A stretch of DNA of 64,000 nt from Methylobacterium sp. Leaf123 (GCF_001423405.1 NZ_LMNS01000004.1:1-64000); one strand, 5' to 3'; shown: positions 40,818 to 50,311, counted from the stretch's first letter. Numbers and translations are program-made. The notes: generated from the letters alone by a model not told the origin.

Positions 40818-41607
40818 CTCTCGTCTCCATCGCGGTCGCGCGGGCCCAGGGCAGGATGTAGGGCGTGCCATCGGGTGCCAGTCCGCGCCGGACCGTGACG
40901 CCGAAGGTCGCGGCCAGCCGCGCATCGGTGAGCGCGTCCGCGGGCCGCCCGTCGGCGACGATCTGCCCAGCCTCCATCACCACGATCCGATCGCAGCAAC
41001 GCGCGGCCAGCGTGAGATCGTGCAGCACCGCCACCACGCCCGTCCCGCTCCGGGCAATGGCGCGAAGCAGGGCCATGGCGTCGAGCTGGTGGGCCGGGTC
41101 GAGGGCGGTGATCGGCTCGTCGGCGAGCAACCATGCGGCCTCCACCGCGACCGCGCGGGCGAGCAGCACCCGCATCCGCTCGCCGGAGGAGAGGGTCGGC
41201 TCAAGGCGCTCGGCGAGGTCGGCGATCCCGGTCGCCGCCATGGCGCGGGCGACGGCCGCCGTGTCGGCGCTTGAAGGGCCGGCAAAGGCGCGGCGGTGGG
41301 GCAGGCGGCCCAGTGCCACGATCTCGCGGACCCGCATGGGCCAGCCGACGCCCGCGCCCTGGAACAGGGCGGCGATCCGGCGGGCGCGGATCTCGCGCGA
41401 GAGCCGGTCGAGCGGCGCACCATCGAGGGTCACGCCCCCCTTCGTCGGGGGAAGGAGGCCAGCCAAAACCCGCAGCAGCGTCGTCTTGCCGGCTCCGTTC
41501 GGGCCGACGAGGCCGACGAGGCGGCCGGGTTCGAGCGCGAGGTCCACGCCGGACAGGAGGGCGCGGCCGTCGACGGTCAAATCGATGGCGTGGGCGGAAA
41601 GGCTCAT
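40792..41607 (-). CDS. ABC transporter ATP-binding protein (FecE/HmuV type)
   Basis: 271 residues. Walker A GPNGAGKTT (35-43), a Q-loop with ALFQGAGVG, the signature LSSGERMRVLLARA and Walker B WLLADEP, followed by an H-loop VLHDLTLAA. It powers import of a metal chelate through the FecCD-type permease encoded upstream. Its ATG overlaps the permease stop (ATGA). The signature is LSSGE instead of LSGGE, a minor deviation. Confidence 0.93.
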   Translation of the reverse strand: MSLSAHAIDLTVDGRALLSGVDLALEPGRLVGLVGPNGAGKTTLLRVLAGLLPPTKGGVTLDGAPLDRLSREIRARRIAALFQGAGVGWPMRVREIVALGRLPHRRAFAGPSSADTAAVARAMAATGIADLAERLEPTLSSGERMRVLLARAVAVEAAWLLADEPITALDPAHQLDAMALLRAIARSGTGVVAVLHDLTLAARCCDRIVVMEAGQIVADGRPADALTDARLAATFGVTVRRGLAPDGTPYILPWARATAMETRDAADPRPR

Positions 41608-42626
41608 GCGGGCCGCCCCCGATTCCGCAACAGCAGGACGACTAGGAACGGCGCACCGACGAGGGCGGTGACGACGCCGAGCTTCAGCTCGGGCCGGGTG
41701 GCGAGCAGCCGGATGCCGAGATCGGCCTCGAGCACCAGCACCGCGCCGGCAAAGCCGCTCGGCCACAGGCTCGCCCCCGGCCGGCCGCCGACCCACGGTC
41801 GCACGAGGTGCGGGACCACGAGCCCGACGAACCCGATGGCGCCACTCACCGCGACACCGCTGCCGACGGCGAGCGCCGCCCCCGCGATCATCCGCAGCCG
41901 GACCGAGGCGAGATCGAAGCCGAGGCTCGCGGCGGTGTCCTCGCCGAGCGCCAGGGCGTCAAGGGCGGCGGCCGTGGAGAGCATCAGCGCCCAGCCCAAC
42001 GCCATCAGCGGCAGGCAGAGCAGGACGTGGTCGAGGCTGCGGTCGGCCAGCGATCCCATCAGCCAGAACACGATCTCCAGGGCCGCATAGGGGTTCGGCG
42101 ACAGGTTAAGGGCGAGCGCGGTGAGCGCGCCCGTAAAGCTGGAAAGCCCCACGCCGGCGAGGATCAGGCCGAGCGTGCCGCCGCCGCGGGCGGCGAGGCC
42201 GATCAGCAAAAGCGCGGCGCAGGCCGCCCCGGCAATGCCGCCGAGGGGCAGCGCGAGGCTCACGCTGCCGGCAAGGCCGCCATAAAACACGATCACCGCG
42301 CCGAAGGCCGCCGCCGAGGAGATGCCGAGGATGCCGGGATCGGCCAGCGGATTGCGCAGGAAGCCCTGCATCACCGCCCCGGTCAGGCCGAGGCTGAAGC
42401 CGACGAGACCGCCGAGCAAAGCGCGGGGGATGCGCAGCTCCCACAGCACCAGCGCGGCCAGAGTTTCTCGGCCGGCGATCAGGTCGCCCACGGCCGCGAC
42501 GAGATCGATCCGCGCGTAGCCGACCGCGACGGAGGCGAGCGTGAGGAGCATCGCCGCGAGCGCGAGGGCAAGCGTGAGAGGGGCCGGACGTGCCGCACGC
42601 TCGGTGCGGAGGAGGGGCGCGTTCAC
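41604..42626 (-). CDS. FecCD-type ABC permease
   Basis: 340 residues from GTG 42626, which overlaps the stop of the substrate-binding gene (GTGA). About ten membrane segments. The FecCD signatures are present: LRIPRALLGGLVGFSLGLTGAVMQGFLRNPLADPGILG region, GAALAVGSGVAVSGAIGFVGLVVPH and LVRPWVG. One gene suffices because such permeases can form homodimers. It forms part of the leftward SBP-permease-ATPase operon. Confidence 0.94.
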   Translation of the reverse strand: MNAPLLRTERAARPAPLTLALALAAMLLTLASVAVGYARIDLVAAVGDLIAGRETLAALVLWELRIPRALLGGLVGFSLGLTGAVMQGFLRNPLADPGILGISSAAAFGAVIVFYGGLAGSVSLALPLGGIAGAACAALLLIGLAARGGGTLGLILAGVGLSSFTGALTALALNLSPNPYAALEIVFWLMGSLADRSLDHVLLCLPLMALGWALMLSTAAALDALALGEDTAASLGFDLASVRLRMIAGAALAVGSGVAVSGAIGFVGLVVPHLVRPWVGGRPGASLWPSGFAGAVLVLEADLGIRLLATRPELKLGVVTALVGAPFLVVLLLRNRGRPA

Positions 42627-43459
42627 GGCGGCTCCGCCCTCTGCCGGGCGGCCTCGGCAAGGCGCGCGACCACCTCGGCGACCTGCGGGCCGGGGCAGGT
42701 CCACAATCGGTTCGAGATCGAGACGACGCGGCCCCGGCGCCGGAGCGCCACGAGAATCGGATGCTGCAGCAGCGTGTCGGCGAGCGAGGGGGTGCCGGGC
42801 TCGCCTTCGTCCAGAACGATGATGTCCGCGCTCGCCAGCGCCGCCGCCTCCAGCGGCACCTGCCCGAAACGGTCACGGCCGATCTCGGCGGCGACGTTGA
42901 CGAGCCCGGCGGCGCGGATCAGCGCATCGCCGAGACCGCCGGGCGCCACGGTGAAGGCGTTCGGGCGCATCACCAGGGCGCGCAGAGGCTTTTGCGAAGG
43001 CGTGACCGCAGCAAGCCGCGCATCGAGATCCGCAACCATCGCCGCGCCGCGCCCCGCATGGCCCAGAGCGGCGGCCACGGTGCGGATCTGCGCGCGCACG
43101 CCGTCGAGATCGGCCGGCACGCCGAGTTCGAGCACGGGAAAACCGGTGCGCTTCAGCAGGGCCACGGTCGTCCGCGTGGTGAACGCGCCCGCCACCACGA
43201 GGCTGGGGCGCAAGGCCACGATCTCCTCCGCGAGGCCGCGGATCACCGGCAGCCCCTCGGCCCTATCCGCCACCAGCGAGCCGCGGGGATCACGCGCGAA
43301 AACGGTGATTCCCGCCACCTGCGCCCGGTCGGCGAGCCGCAGGACCAGTTCGTCCGCGCACAGGTTCATCGAGACGACGCGCGCCGGCATCGCCGCGGCG
43401 AAGGGCGGCGTAGACCAAAGGGTCAGCAGGAGGGCGAGAGCATATCGCAGCCGCATCAC
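42623..43459 (-). CDS. Periplasmic metal-chelate or cobalamin-type ABC substrate-binding protein
   Basis: 278 residues. Signal peptide (ALALLLTLWSTPPFAAA) and a TroA/BtuF-type fold: RVVSMNLCADELVLRLADRA at the start, GSLVADRAEGLPVIRGLAEEIVALRPSLVV, and a C-terminal lobe (IIVLDEGEPGTPSLADTLLQH). It would deliver the ligand to the FecCD permease. Sequence alone does not tell iron-siderophore from haem or cobalamin. The start is GTG 43459 or ATG 43456; no strong ribosome-binding site is seen. Confidence 0.88.
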   Translation of the reverse strand: MMRLRYALALLLTLWSTPPFAAAMPARVVSMNLCADELVLRLADRAQVAGITVFARDPRGSLVADRAEGLPVIRGLAEEIVALRPSLVVAGAFTTRTTVALLKRTGFPVLELGVPADLDGVRAQIRTVAAALGHAGRGAAMVADLDARLAAVTPSQKPLRALVMRPNAFTVAPGGLGDALIRAAGLVNVAAEIGRDRFGQVPLEAAALASADIIVLDEGEPGTPSLADTLLQHPILVALRRRGRVVSISNRLWTCPGPQVAEVVARLAEAARQRAEPP

Positions 43460-43463
43460 GGGC

Positions 43464-43736
43464 TCAGAGCGCGGTCAGTGGAACGCCGCCATAGACCGCG
43501 GGCCCCGGCTCGAGGAAGCGGAATAGGTTCTGGTAGCCTTCGTGGATCAGCACACGCTCGGGCTTCGTGCCGGGGATGCCTTGCATCTCGCAACCGCGTC
43601 GATACACGGCGCAGCCGTCTACACGCTCGACCGCCGCCTCGCCGAAGCCGGCCCGGCTCTCGGCGTCCCGACGCAGTTGCTGGCATAAAGCCGCCTGCGT
43701 CGGTCGACCCGAACCAAGCCTCTCAGCGGTCTGTTC
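43464..43736 (-). other. Open in-frame stretch directly after the guaA stop (possible small gene)
   Basis: Immediately after the guaA TGA the same frame stays open for 90 codons and ends at TGA 43466-43464, 4 nt before the start of the substrate-binding gene. The part after about residue 20 has typical high-GC codons and a plausible protein sequence (AESRAGFGEAAVERVDGCAV, then YRRGCEMQGIPGTKPERVLI and EGYQNLFRFLEPGP). There is no good start: GTG 43607 or ATG 43586 would give only 47 or 40 residues. It may be a short gene, a remnant, or a read-through extension. Confidence 0.35.
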
Positions 43737-45302
43737 TCACTCCCACTCGATCGTGCCGGGCGGCTTCGAGGTGATGTCGTAGGTCACCCGATTGATGCCC
43801 TTCACCTCGTTGATGATCCGCGTCGCGACGCGGCCGAGGAAGGCCATGTCGAAGGGGTAGAAGTCGGCGGTCATGCCATCGACCGAAGTCACGGCGCGCA
43901 GGGCGCAGACGTGGTCGTAGGTGCGCCCGTCACCCATCACGCCCACCGTCTTCACCGGCAGGATCACCGCGAAGGCCTGCCAGATCGTGTCGTAGAGGCC
44001 GGCCTGCCGGATCTCGTCGAGATAGATCGCGTCGGCCTTGCGCAGGGCTTCCAGCTTCTCGCGCGTGATCACCCCAGGGCAGCGAATTGCGAGGCCCGGC
44101 CCAGGGAAGGGGTGGCGGCCGACGAAGCTCTCGGGCAGGCCGAGTTCCTTGCCCAGCAGGCGAACTTCGTCCTTGAACAGCTCGCGCAGGGGCTCCACGA
44201 GCTTCATGTTCATCCGCTCGGGCAGGCCGCCAACGTTGTGGTGGCTCTTGATCGTCACGGAGGGACCGCCGGAGAACGACACGCTCTCGATCACGTCCGG
44301 ATAGAGCGTGCCTTGGGCGAGGAAGGCGGCGCCGCCGATCTTGCCGGCCTCGGCCTCGAACACGTCGATGAACAGCCGGCCGATCGTCTTGCGCTTCACC
44401 TCGGGGTCGTCGACGCCCTCGAGCGCGCCGATGAACAGATCCTGCGCCTGAACGTGGACCAGGGGGATGTTGTAGTGGTCGCGGAACAGGCGGACGACCT
44501 CGTCGCCCTCGCCGAGGCGCATCAGGCCGTGATCGACGAAGACGCAGGTGAGCTGATCGCCGATCGCCTCGTGGATCAGCACCGCCGCGACCGAGGAATC
44601 GACGCCGCCGGAGAGGCCGCAGATCACCTTTTCCTTGCCGACCTGCTCGCGGATCTTGGCGATCGCCTCCTCGCGGTAGGTGCCCATGGTCCAGTCGCCG
44701 GAGCAGCCGGCGATGTCGCGCACGAAGTTGCGGATCAGCAGTGCGCCGTGGGGGGTGTGGTGAACCTCCGGGTGGAACTGGACGGCGTAGTAGTGGCGGC
44801 CCTCATCCGCCACCGCGGCGAAGGGCGCGTTGCGCGACATCGCGATGGTGGCAAAGCCGTCCGGCAGCTTCGTCACCCGGTCGCCGTGGCTCATCCAGAC
44901 CGGGTATTTCTCACCCGTGTTCCAGACGCCCCGGAACAGCGGCGAATCTGACACGATCTCGACCTCGGCGCGGCCGAACTCGGCATGGTGCCCGCCCTCG
45001 ACCTCGCCGCCGAGCTGGGCCGCCATGGTCTGCTGGCCGTAGCAGATGCCGAAGACCGGTACGCCGGATTCGAAGATCTTTTGCGGCGCGCGCGGCGACA
45101 GGTCCGTCGTGACCGATTCCGGGCCGCCGGAGAGGATCACGCCCTTGGGCCGGTGCGCGTCGAAAGCCGATTCCGCCTTCGTGAACGGGACGATCTCGCA
45201 ATAGACGCCCTCCTCGCGCACGCGGCGGGCGATGAGCTGCGTCACCTGGGAGCCGAAATCGACGATCAGGATCTTGTCGTGGTGGGAGGTATCGATGGTC
45301 AT
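43737..45302 (-). CDS. guaA: GMP synthase (glutamine-hydrolysing)
   Basis: Converts XMP to GMP, with glutamine as amine donor. 521 residues in the standard order: class I glutamine amidotransferase with Cys87 in GICYGQQ and the HPEVHHT histidine; the ATP pyrophosphatase loop [12 protein letters not shown]; and the dimerisation domain ending in [11 protein letters not shown], the classical GuaA C-terminus. guaB is also in the window, about 8 kb away, in the same orientation. Confidence 0.98.
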   Translation of the reverse strand: MTIDTSHHDKILIVDFGSQVTQLIARRVREEGVYCEIVPFTKAESAFDAHRPKGVILSGGPESVTTDLSPRAPQKIFESGVPVFGICYGQQTMAAQLGGEVEGGHHAEFGRAEVEIVSDSPLFRGVWNTGEKYPVWMSHGDRVTKLPDGFATIAMSRNAPFAAVADEGRHYYAVQFHPEVHHTPHGALLIRNFVRDIAGCSGDWTMGTYREEAIAKIREQVGKEKVICGLSGGVDSSVAAVLIHEAIGDQLTCVFVDHGLMRLGEGDEVVRLFRDHYNIPLVHVQAQDLFIGALEGVDDPEVKRKTIGRLFIDVFEAEAGKIGGAAFLAQGTLYPDVIESVSFSGGPSVTIKSHHNVGGLPERMNMKLVEPLRELFKDEVRLLGKELGLPESFVGRHPFPGPGLAIRCPGVITREKLEALRKADAIYLDEIRQAGLYDTIWQAFAVILPVKTVGVMGDGRTYDHVCALRAVTSVDGMTADFYPFDMAFLGRVATRIINEVKGINRVTYDITSKPPGTIEWE

Positions 45303-45343
45303 GCTGCCTCGGGCCTTCTGCGATACCGGTTAGACGAGGCCTC

Positions 45344-45368
45344 GGAACGGCGCAACGCGCATGGGGTT
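45344..45368 (+). promoter_or_regulatory. Possible EcfG-type promoter upstream of a small exported-protein gene (weak)
   Basis: GGAAC (45344-45348), 16-nt spacer, GGTT (45365-45368), the same one-base deviation in the -10 as the KGG-gene promoter. It lies 104 nt before the ATG at 45472, a longer leader than at the other sites. Confidence 0.3.
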
Positions 45369-45471
45369 AGGAGGCACAGGCAGCGGCTCTCAGGTCGCTG
45401 CCGTTAATCTTACGTTCACGGTTTCGGGGCGACACGGCACGCCCCTCGAAACGGACAGGAGTCATCCGACC

Positions 45472-45699
45472 ATGAGAGCTGCCCTCTTCGGAATCGCCGT
45501 CACGATCGCAGGTTTCGGCGCCGCCGCGCCGGCCCAGGCCCTTCCCCTTTCCGGCGCCGCTCCGCTGACGGACGGACTGTTCCAGCAGGCTCAGTACAGC
45601 CGCCGCGTCGTCCGCGGCCCGCGCTGCAAGACCGTCGTCACCAAGCGTCGTGGCCGGTTCGGCCGCGTGGTCATCACCCGCGAGCGTCGCTGCTTCTAA
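45472..45699 (+). CDS. Small basic exported protein, unknown
   Basis: 75 residues from ATG 45472, with AGGAG upstream. Signal peptide (FGIAVTIAGFGAAAPAQA), then a short Arg-rich mature part with two cysteines (RGPRCKTVVTKRRGRFGRVV, ending RERRCF). The two Cys could form a disulfide. No family recognised; it may bind the anionic cell envelope. Followed by a good terminator. Confidence 0.65.
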   Translation: MRAALFGIAVTIAGFGAAAPAQALPLSGAAPLTDGLFQQAQYSRRVVRGPRCKTVVTKRRGRFGRVVITRERRCF

Positions 45700-45726
45700 T
45701 CGCAACGCCTCACGGACCATGATGAG

Positions 45727-45752
45727 CGGCCCTCGGAGACGGGGGCCGTTTT
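45727..45752 (+). terminator. Intrinsic terminator of the small basic protein gene
   Basis: Stem CGGCCC (45727-45732) / GGGCCG (45743-45748) followed by TTTT (45749-45752). It begins 27 nt after the stop codon. Confidence 0.75.
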
Positions 45753-45851
45753 CATGTGGAGGGCCCGCATCAAACGGGACGTCGCCGACGCGGCCCTTCA
45801 GCCCGAGAGCGGCTGCGGAACAGGGCTTTGCCCCGACAAACCGTGGTCCCT

Positions 45852-46472
45852 TCAACCGTGTCGCCGTGCTTCATCCGTGAAGGGGTGATGGCTCACGGCT
45901 TCGGCGGCGATCCCGATCACGGCCCCGGCCAGGACATCGACCGGATAATGCGCGCCGCGTATCACTTGGACGGTCGCGATGGCGGCCGCGGCGCAGTAGG
46001 CCGGGGCCGCAGCCTCAGGATAGGCGCGCGCCACCGATCGCGCCACGGCCACGCTCAGGGCGGCGTGCCCCGAAGGGAAGGATTGCCAGGGGCCATAGCC
46101 GGTCCCAGGCCGACCGCGGGCGTAATGCCCCTCGTCCATGAACACGTTGGGACGGGTGCGGTGGACCGTCCGCTTGATCGTCGTCTTCACGAGGCTGGCC
46201 AGAATGCCCGCCTTGAGCATGTTTTGCCCCGCATGCGCGAGACGGCGGTCACGGGCGACCATGCCAAGAGCCAGGGCGGTCGCCGATAACGCGAACAGAG
46301 CCTGCCAACTGCCGATTTCGCTGGCCGATCCCATGGCCTGGATAGCCGGACGATCCTTCGCCTGCGCGAGCGAGAGGCCGGATGCGACGTCGGCCGCCTC
46401 GATGCCAACGGCCCATCGCGTGGCTCGGGCGCGGATCGCATGTCTCGGTGTCTTCGCAAGCATCGCCCTCAA
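45852..46472 (-). CDS. PAP2-type membrane phosphatase
   Basis: 206 residues with the three PAP2 motifs: KRTVHRTRP, PSGHAALSVAVARSVAR and RGAHYPVDVLAG. Several hydrophobic segments surround them. Such enzymes remove phosphates from lipids such as undecaprenyl pyrophosphate, phosphatidic acid or sugar-lipids at the membrane. The true start may be at the second Met (46463). Leftward single gene. Confidence 0.9.
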   Translation of the reverse strand: MRAMLAKTPRHAIRARATRWAVGIEAADVASGLSLAQAKDRPAIQAMGSASEIGSWQALFALSATALALGMVARDRRLAHAGQNMLKAGILASLVKTTIKRTVHRTRPNVFMDEGHYARGRPGTGYGPWQSFPSGHAALSVAVARSVARAYPEAAAPAYCAAAAIATVQVIRGAHYPVDVLAGAVIGIAAEAVSHHPFTDEARRHG

Positions 46473-46554
46473 CGCTCAAGATCCGGCAATCGTTCGCGGC
46501 CTGAGACGCGCTCGCGCCGAAGGATGTCGGTTTGGGAGCGATCGCAGCGGGCCG

Positions 46555-47583
46555 CTACGACTTCAGCAGGCCGTGGCCGCGCATCCAGGCCATGAACAGG
46601 GCGGGCCATGCCGCCGCGGGACTGCCCGGCACGCCGAGCCCGAAGCCGTGGCCGCCGCGCTCGAACAGGTGCATCTCGGCGGGCACCTTCGCCGCCCGCA
46701 GGGCCGCGTACATCAGGAGGGGATGGTCGGTCACCGCGATCCGGTCGTCGGCGGCCTGGACCATGAAGACGGGCGGCGTGCGCTCGTTGACCTGCACCTC
46801 CACCGAGTAGGCCCGCCGCCGCGCATCGGGCGGGTCGTCGCCGACGAGCACCCGGCGGCTCGACATGGTCCGGTCGAACGGCGCCCGCATGGTGACGATC
46901 GGGTAGATCAGCCCGGCGAAGGAGGGGCGGGCGCTGAGGCCGTCCGCCTCGTCGGTGTCGTCGTAGAGATCCTGCTCGGCATCGGTGGCGGTCACGCCCA
47001 TCAGGTGGCCGCCGGCGGAGAAGCCGAGCGCGCCGATCCGGTCGGGATCGAGGCCGTATTCCTCCGCCCGCCAGCGCACGAGGCGCATGGCCCGCTGCGC
47101 ATCCTGGCGCGGCGCGTCGGGGCCGTCGCGCCATTCCTCGCTCGGTAGCCGGTAGACCAGCACGAAGGCGGTGATGCCGGCGCGCGCCAGCCATTGCCCG
47201 ACCGGCAGGCCCTCATTGCCGATATCGATGCGCAGATAACCGCCACCCGCCGCGATCAGCACGCCGGCACCGTTCGGGCGCTGCGGCCGGATCACGAGCA
47301 GGCAGGGCCGCACCACGCCGGTGATGACGCCGGTCAGGGTCTCGTCGAACCGGTATTCCGAGCGGAACGGCCCGCCGCCGCCCGGCGGCAGGTCCGGCCA
47401 CAGATCGATGATTTCGAGGTCGGAGCCGGGGGCGGATTTCGGCAGGGGCTGGACGACGTCACCGGTCTGCGGTCGCACCGGAAGACGCACGGCCGGAGGG
47501 ACGTCCGACGGTTGCGCCCGCGCCTCGGCCCCGGTCAGCACCGCCGCCGTCCCCGTAAGCAGGGCTCGCCGGTGCAACGTCAT
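46555..47583 (-). CDS. Alpha/beta-hydrolase esterase (exported)
   Basis: 342 residues from ATG 47583 with GAGG upstream. The N-terminus RRALLTGTAAVLTGAEARAQ looks like a Tat-type or Sec signal. The catalytic triad is visible: nucleophile serine in GFSAGG, Asp in AADDR and His in RGGHGFGLG. Relatives include acetyl-xylan-type and BD-FAE esterases; the substrate is not known. Confidence 0.85.
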   Translation of the reverse strand: MTLHRRALLTGTAAVLTGAEARAQPSDVPPAVRLPVRPQTGDVVQPLPKSAPGSDLEIIDLWPDLPPGGGGPFRSEYRFDETLTGVITGVVRPCLLVIRPQRPNGAGVLIAAGGGYLRIDIGNEGLPVGQWLARAGITAFVLVYRLPSEEWRDGPDAPRQDAQRAMRLVRWRAEEYGLDPDRIGALGFSAGGHLMGVTATDAEQDLYDDTDEADGLSARPSFAGLIYPIVTMRAPFDRTMSSRRVLVGDDPPDARRRAYSVEVQVNERTPPVFMVQAADDRIAVTDHPLLMYAALRAAKVPAEMHLFERGGHGFGLGVPGSPAAAWPALFMAWMRGHGLLKS

Positions 47584-47717
47584 GGTCTCGGCCTCGCCGT
47601 CATCGAAACTCCCGCCGCGGCAATGCGCAGGAATCACGTCCGTGGCGGCTGCCCCGGCCTATCCCCCGCGCCGTTCCGTGGACAACGGAACAAGCACGCA
47701 ACCGATCCGGACTCGGA

Positions 47718-49067
47718 TCAGCTTTTGCGTGTCATTGTCGCGACATAGAAACCATCGGTGCCGGTGAGCGCCGGGCTCATCTGGATGCCGCGGGTCGTCT
47801 TGCGGACCTTCTCGTCGAGACCGGGAATAGCCGTGAGATCGGTCGCCACCGGCCGGATCGCCCGGCTGCGCTGAAGCAATCCGTCCACGGCGGCGTCGTT
47901 CTCCTCCGGCAGGAGCGAGCAGGTGACGTAGACGAGGGTTCCACCGGGGCGCAGCAGACGGGCGGCCCGGTCGAGCACCTCGGCCTGCTCGGCGATCCGG
48001 CCGGATAGGCTGCCGGGCCGCAGCCGCCACTTGGCGTCGGGGTTGCGGCGCCATGTGCCGGTGCCGGTGCAGGGCGCATCGACCAGCACCCGGTCGACCG
48101 TGCCGTCGAGAGGCGCCAGCACGTCGGAGCGGGCCTTGCCGGTGCGGGGCGTGCGCACCTCGACCTGCGCGCCCGAGCGGCGCAGGCGCTCGTGGATCGG
48201 CGCGAGCCGGCGCGGATCGGCATCGGTGGCGATGATGTGGGCGGCGTTGCCGGTGATCGCGGCGAGCGCCAGCGACTTGCCGCCCCCGCCCGCGCAGAGA
48301 TCGACGATGGTCTCGCCCGGCTTGGCCCCGGCAAGCAGGCTCGCGATCTGCGAACCCTCGTCCTGGATCTCGAACCCGCCCTCCAGGAACAGCGGATCGA
48401 CATGGAGCGCCGGGCCGCGCCCGTCCTCGCCGAGCGGGACACGCAGGCCGAGAGCGGAGAGCGGCGTCGTCTCGGGCGAGAGGTCGGCCAGAGCCGCGAA
48501 AGCCTCGTCGCGGCTCTGCTTCAGGGTGTTGACGCGGATATCGAGCGGCGCCCGGCGGCCGAGCGCCCGCAGCTCGGGCAGCAATGCCTCGCCGAGCAGC
48601 GCGGCGAGCGAGGGCAGCACGAAGGCCGGCGCATCGCCCGCGACTTCGGGGGGCGCGTCGGCGAGGCTTCCCTCCGTCAGCCGCTTGCGCTCGTCCGCGG
48701 TGAGGGGAGGAGGTGCGAAGCGCGCGCCGTCGAACAGCGAGGCGATGCTGGGCTCGGCCAGACCGCGCTGGAGGCGCAGCATGCCGATGACGATGGCGCG
48801 GCCGGTCTCCGCGCCCATGATCCAGGCGGCGGAGGCCCGGCGCCGCAGCCCGTCATAGACGAGGCTGGCGATCGCCGCGCGGTCGCCGGAGCCGGCGTAA
48901 CGGTGGGCGAGACCCCAATCTTTGAGGGCGTCGGCGGCCGGACGGCGGCGCTCGGCGATATCGTCGAGGATCTCGATGGCGGCGGAGAGGCGGGCGGAGG
49001 GGGTCAGGGTCGGCTCCGGAAACGTTTCGTTAAACTTGCCGTCGTGCGGCCACGCTTGGACCTGCAA
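47718..49067 (-). CDS. RsmB/Sun-type RNA (cytosine-5) methyltransferase
   Basis: About 449 residues from the only in-frame upstream start, TTG 49067; the true start is uncertain. N-terminal NusB-like helical region, then a class I methyltransferase with the SAM motif VDLCAGGGGKSLALA, the motif DAPCTGTGTWRRNPD with its conserved Cys and the TCSLLPEEN with the nucleophilic Cys of m5C methyltransferases. In E. coli the homolog RsmB methylates C967 of 16S rRNA. Confidence 0.88.
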   Translation of the reverse strand: MQVQAWPHDGKFNETFPEPTLTPSARLSAAIEILDDIAERRRPAADALKDWGLAHRYAGSGDRAAIASLVYDGLRRRASAAWIMGAETGRAIVIGMLRLQRGLAEPSIASLFDGARFAPPPLTADERKRLTEGSLADAPPEVAGDAPAFVLPSLAALLGEALLPELRALGRRAPLDIRVNTLKQSRDEAFAALADLSPETTPLSALGLRVPLGEDGRGPALHVDPLFLEGGFEIQDEGSQIASLLAGAKPGETIVDLCAGGGGKSLALAAITGNAAHIIATDADPRRLAPIHERLRRSGAQVEVRTPRTGKARSDVLAPLDGTVDRVLVDAPCTGTGTWRRNPDAKWRLRPGSLSGRIAEQAEVLDRAARLLRPGGTLVYVTCSLLPEENDAAVDGLLQRSRAIRPVATDLTAIPGLDEKVRKTTRGIQMSPALTGTDGFYVATMTRKS

Positions 49068-49162
49068 CCCGACACGATAAGGCCGAGCTTCCGGCGCTTT
49101 GGACCTTCAGAACGGCACGATGGCCCTGTCCGTCAAGGACAAGTGAGGAAAGGACCCTTGGG

Positions 49163-49351
49163 ATGCCGTCCGTACGCCTGCGTTTGAAGCCGTTGTTGGG
49201 CGCGAGTCTGCTCGCGCTCACGCTTGCCGCCTGCTCCACCGCGCCGGCCGCGCCCAGCCTCGATCCGGTGCCGCCGCCCGCCCGCCGGCCCGACGCCAAG
49301 ACGCAGCTCGAATACGGCAACCCGCCCCCGCCGCCGCCCGGCCGCTACTGA
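49163..49351 (+). CDS. Small proline-rich lipoprotein
   Basis: 62 residues. Lipobox LAAC after a hydrophobic LGASLLALTLAAC segment, then a Pro/Ala-rich tail (PVPPPARRP; PPPPPPGRY). A ribosome-binding sequence (GGAAAGGA) precedes the ATG at 49163. No family recognised; probably anchored in the outer membrane. Confidence 0.6.
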   Translation: MPSVRLRLKPLLGASLLALTLAACSTAPAAPSLDPVPPPARRPDAKTQLEYGNPPPPPPGRY

Positions 49352-49372
49352 CGGCAGCGTAGGCGGGGCGGT

Positions 49373-50311
49373 TCAGGCCGCCTCGCGGGCGCGCCGGTGC
49401 TCGTAGGCCTTGAGGTGCGTCAGCACCCGGGCGAGCACCGGCGTCTCCACGCCCTTGGACTGTCCGCGCGCGATCAGGTCGCCGATGATGTGGTCGGCCT
49501 CGATGCGGGCGCCGCCCTCGATGTCACGCAGCATCGAGGCGGTCATCGCCGAGCCTTCCGTCGTCAGCATCTTGCGGGCACCGGCAAAGACCTTCTCGCG
49601 GGCGGCGTTTCCGTTGGCGGCGGCCACCGCCTGACACTCGTCGTGCAGCGCCTCGATGAAGGCAAGGCCGCCGGGTGCGGCGACGATGTCGCCGAGCGCC
49701 GAGCGCATCAGGGTCGTCGATCCCGCGAGCGTCGCGAGGAAGACCCACTTCTCCCACATCTCCAGCAGGATCTTGTCGCTGGCCCGCGGCTGGAACCGCA
49801 CGCCCTCCATCTGCGCCTCGATGCGTGCGATCCGCTCGGAGCGCGTCCCGTCGCGCTCGCCGTAGGTGAGGGTGTGCAGATCGGTCATCTGCCGGATCTC
49901 GCCGTCCCCCGTCAGCGTCGCGACGATGGCGCAGCTTCCCCCGAGCACCCGGTCGGCGCCGAAGGCCTGATCCAGCACGTCGAGATGGCGCAGGCCGTTG
50001 AGGATCGGCAGCACCGCCGTATCGGCGCCGACGGCGGGCGCCACGTCCGCGACCACCGAGTCGAGGTCGTAGGCCTTGGCGGAGAGGAGGACGAGGTCGA
50101 ACGGCCCGGCCCCGGCGAGCGCGTCCGCCGTCACGGTCTTCGGCGCGTCGATGCGGATGTCGCCAACCGGGCTACGAACCGAGAGGCCCCGCGCCGCCAG
50201 CTTCTCGGCACGCGCCGGGCGCACCAGAAACGTCACGTCCCGCCCGGCCTCCACGAGCCGCGCCCCGAAATAGCCGCCCGTCGCGCCGGCTCCGACCACG
50301 AGAATCCGCAT
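49373..50311 (-). CDS. panE: 2-dehydropantoate 2-reductase
   Basis: 312 residues from ATG 50311, after GGGAGG. Rossmann N-terminus MRILVVGAGATGGYFGARL (NADPH binding), LLSAKAYDLD and LPILNGLRHLD, then the helical C-terminal domain with WEKWVFLATLAGSTTLM. It reduces ketopantoate to pantoate for coenzyme A synthesis. Related 2-hydroxyacid enzymes share this fold, so specificity is inferred. Confidence 0.87.
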   Translation of the reverse strand: MRILVVGAGATGGYFGARLVEAGRDVTFLVRPARAEKLAARGLSVRSPVGDIRIDAPKTVTADALAGAGPFDLVLLSAKAYDLDSVVADVAPAVGADTAVLPILNGLRHLDVLDQAFGADRVLGGSCAIVATLTGDGEIRQMTDLHTLTYGERDGTRSERIARIEAQMEGVRFQPRASDKILLEMWEKWVFLATLAGSTTLMRSALGDIVAAPGGLAFIEALHDECQAVAAANGNAAREKVFAGARKMLTTEGSAMTASMLRDIEGGARIEADHIIGDLIARGQSKGVETPVLARVLTHLKAYEHRRAREAA

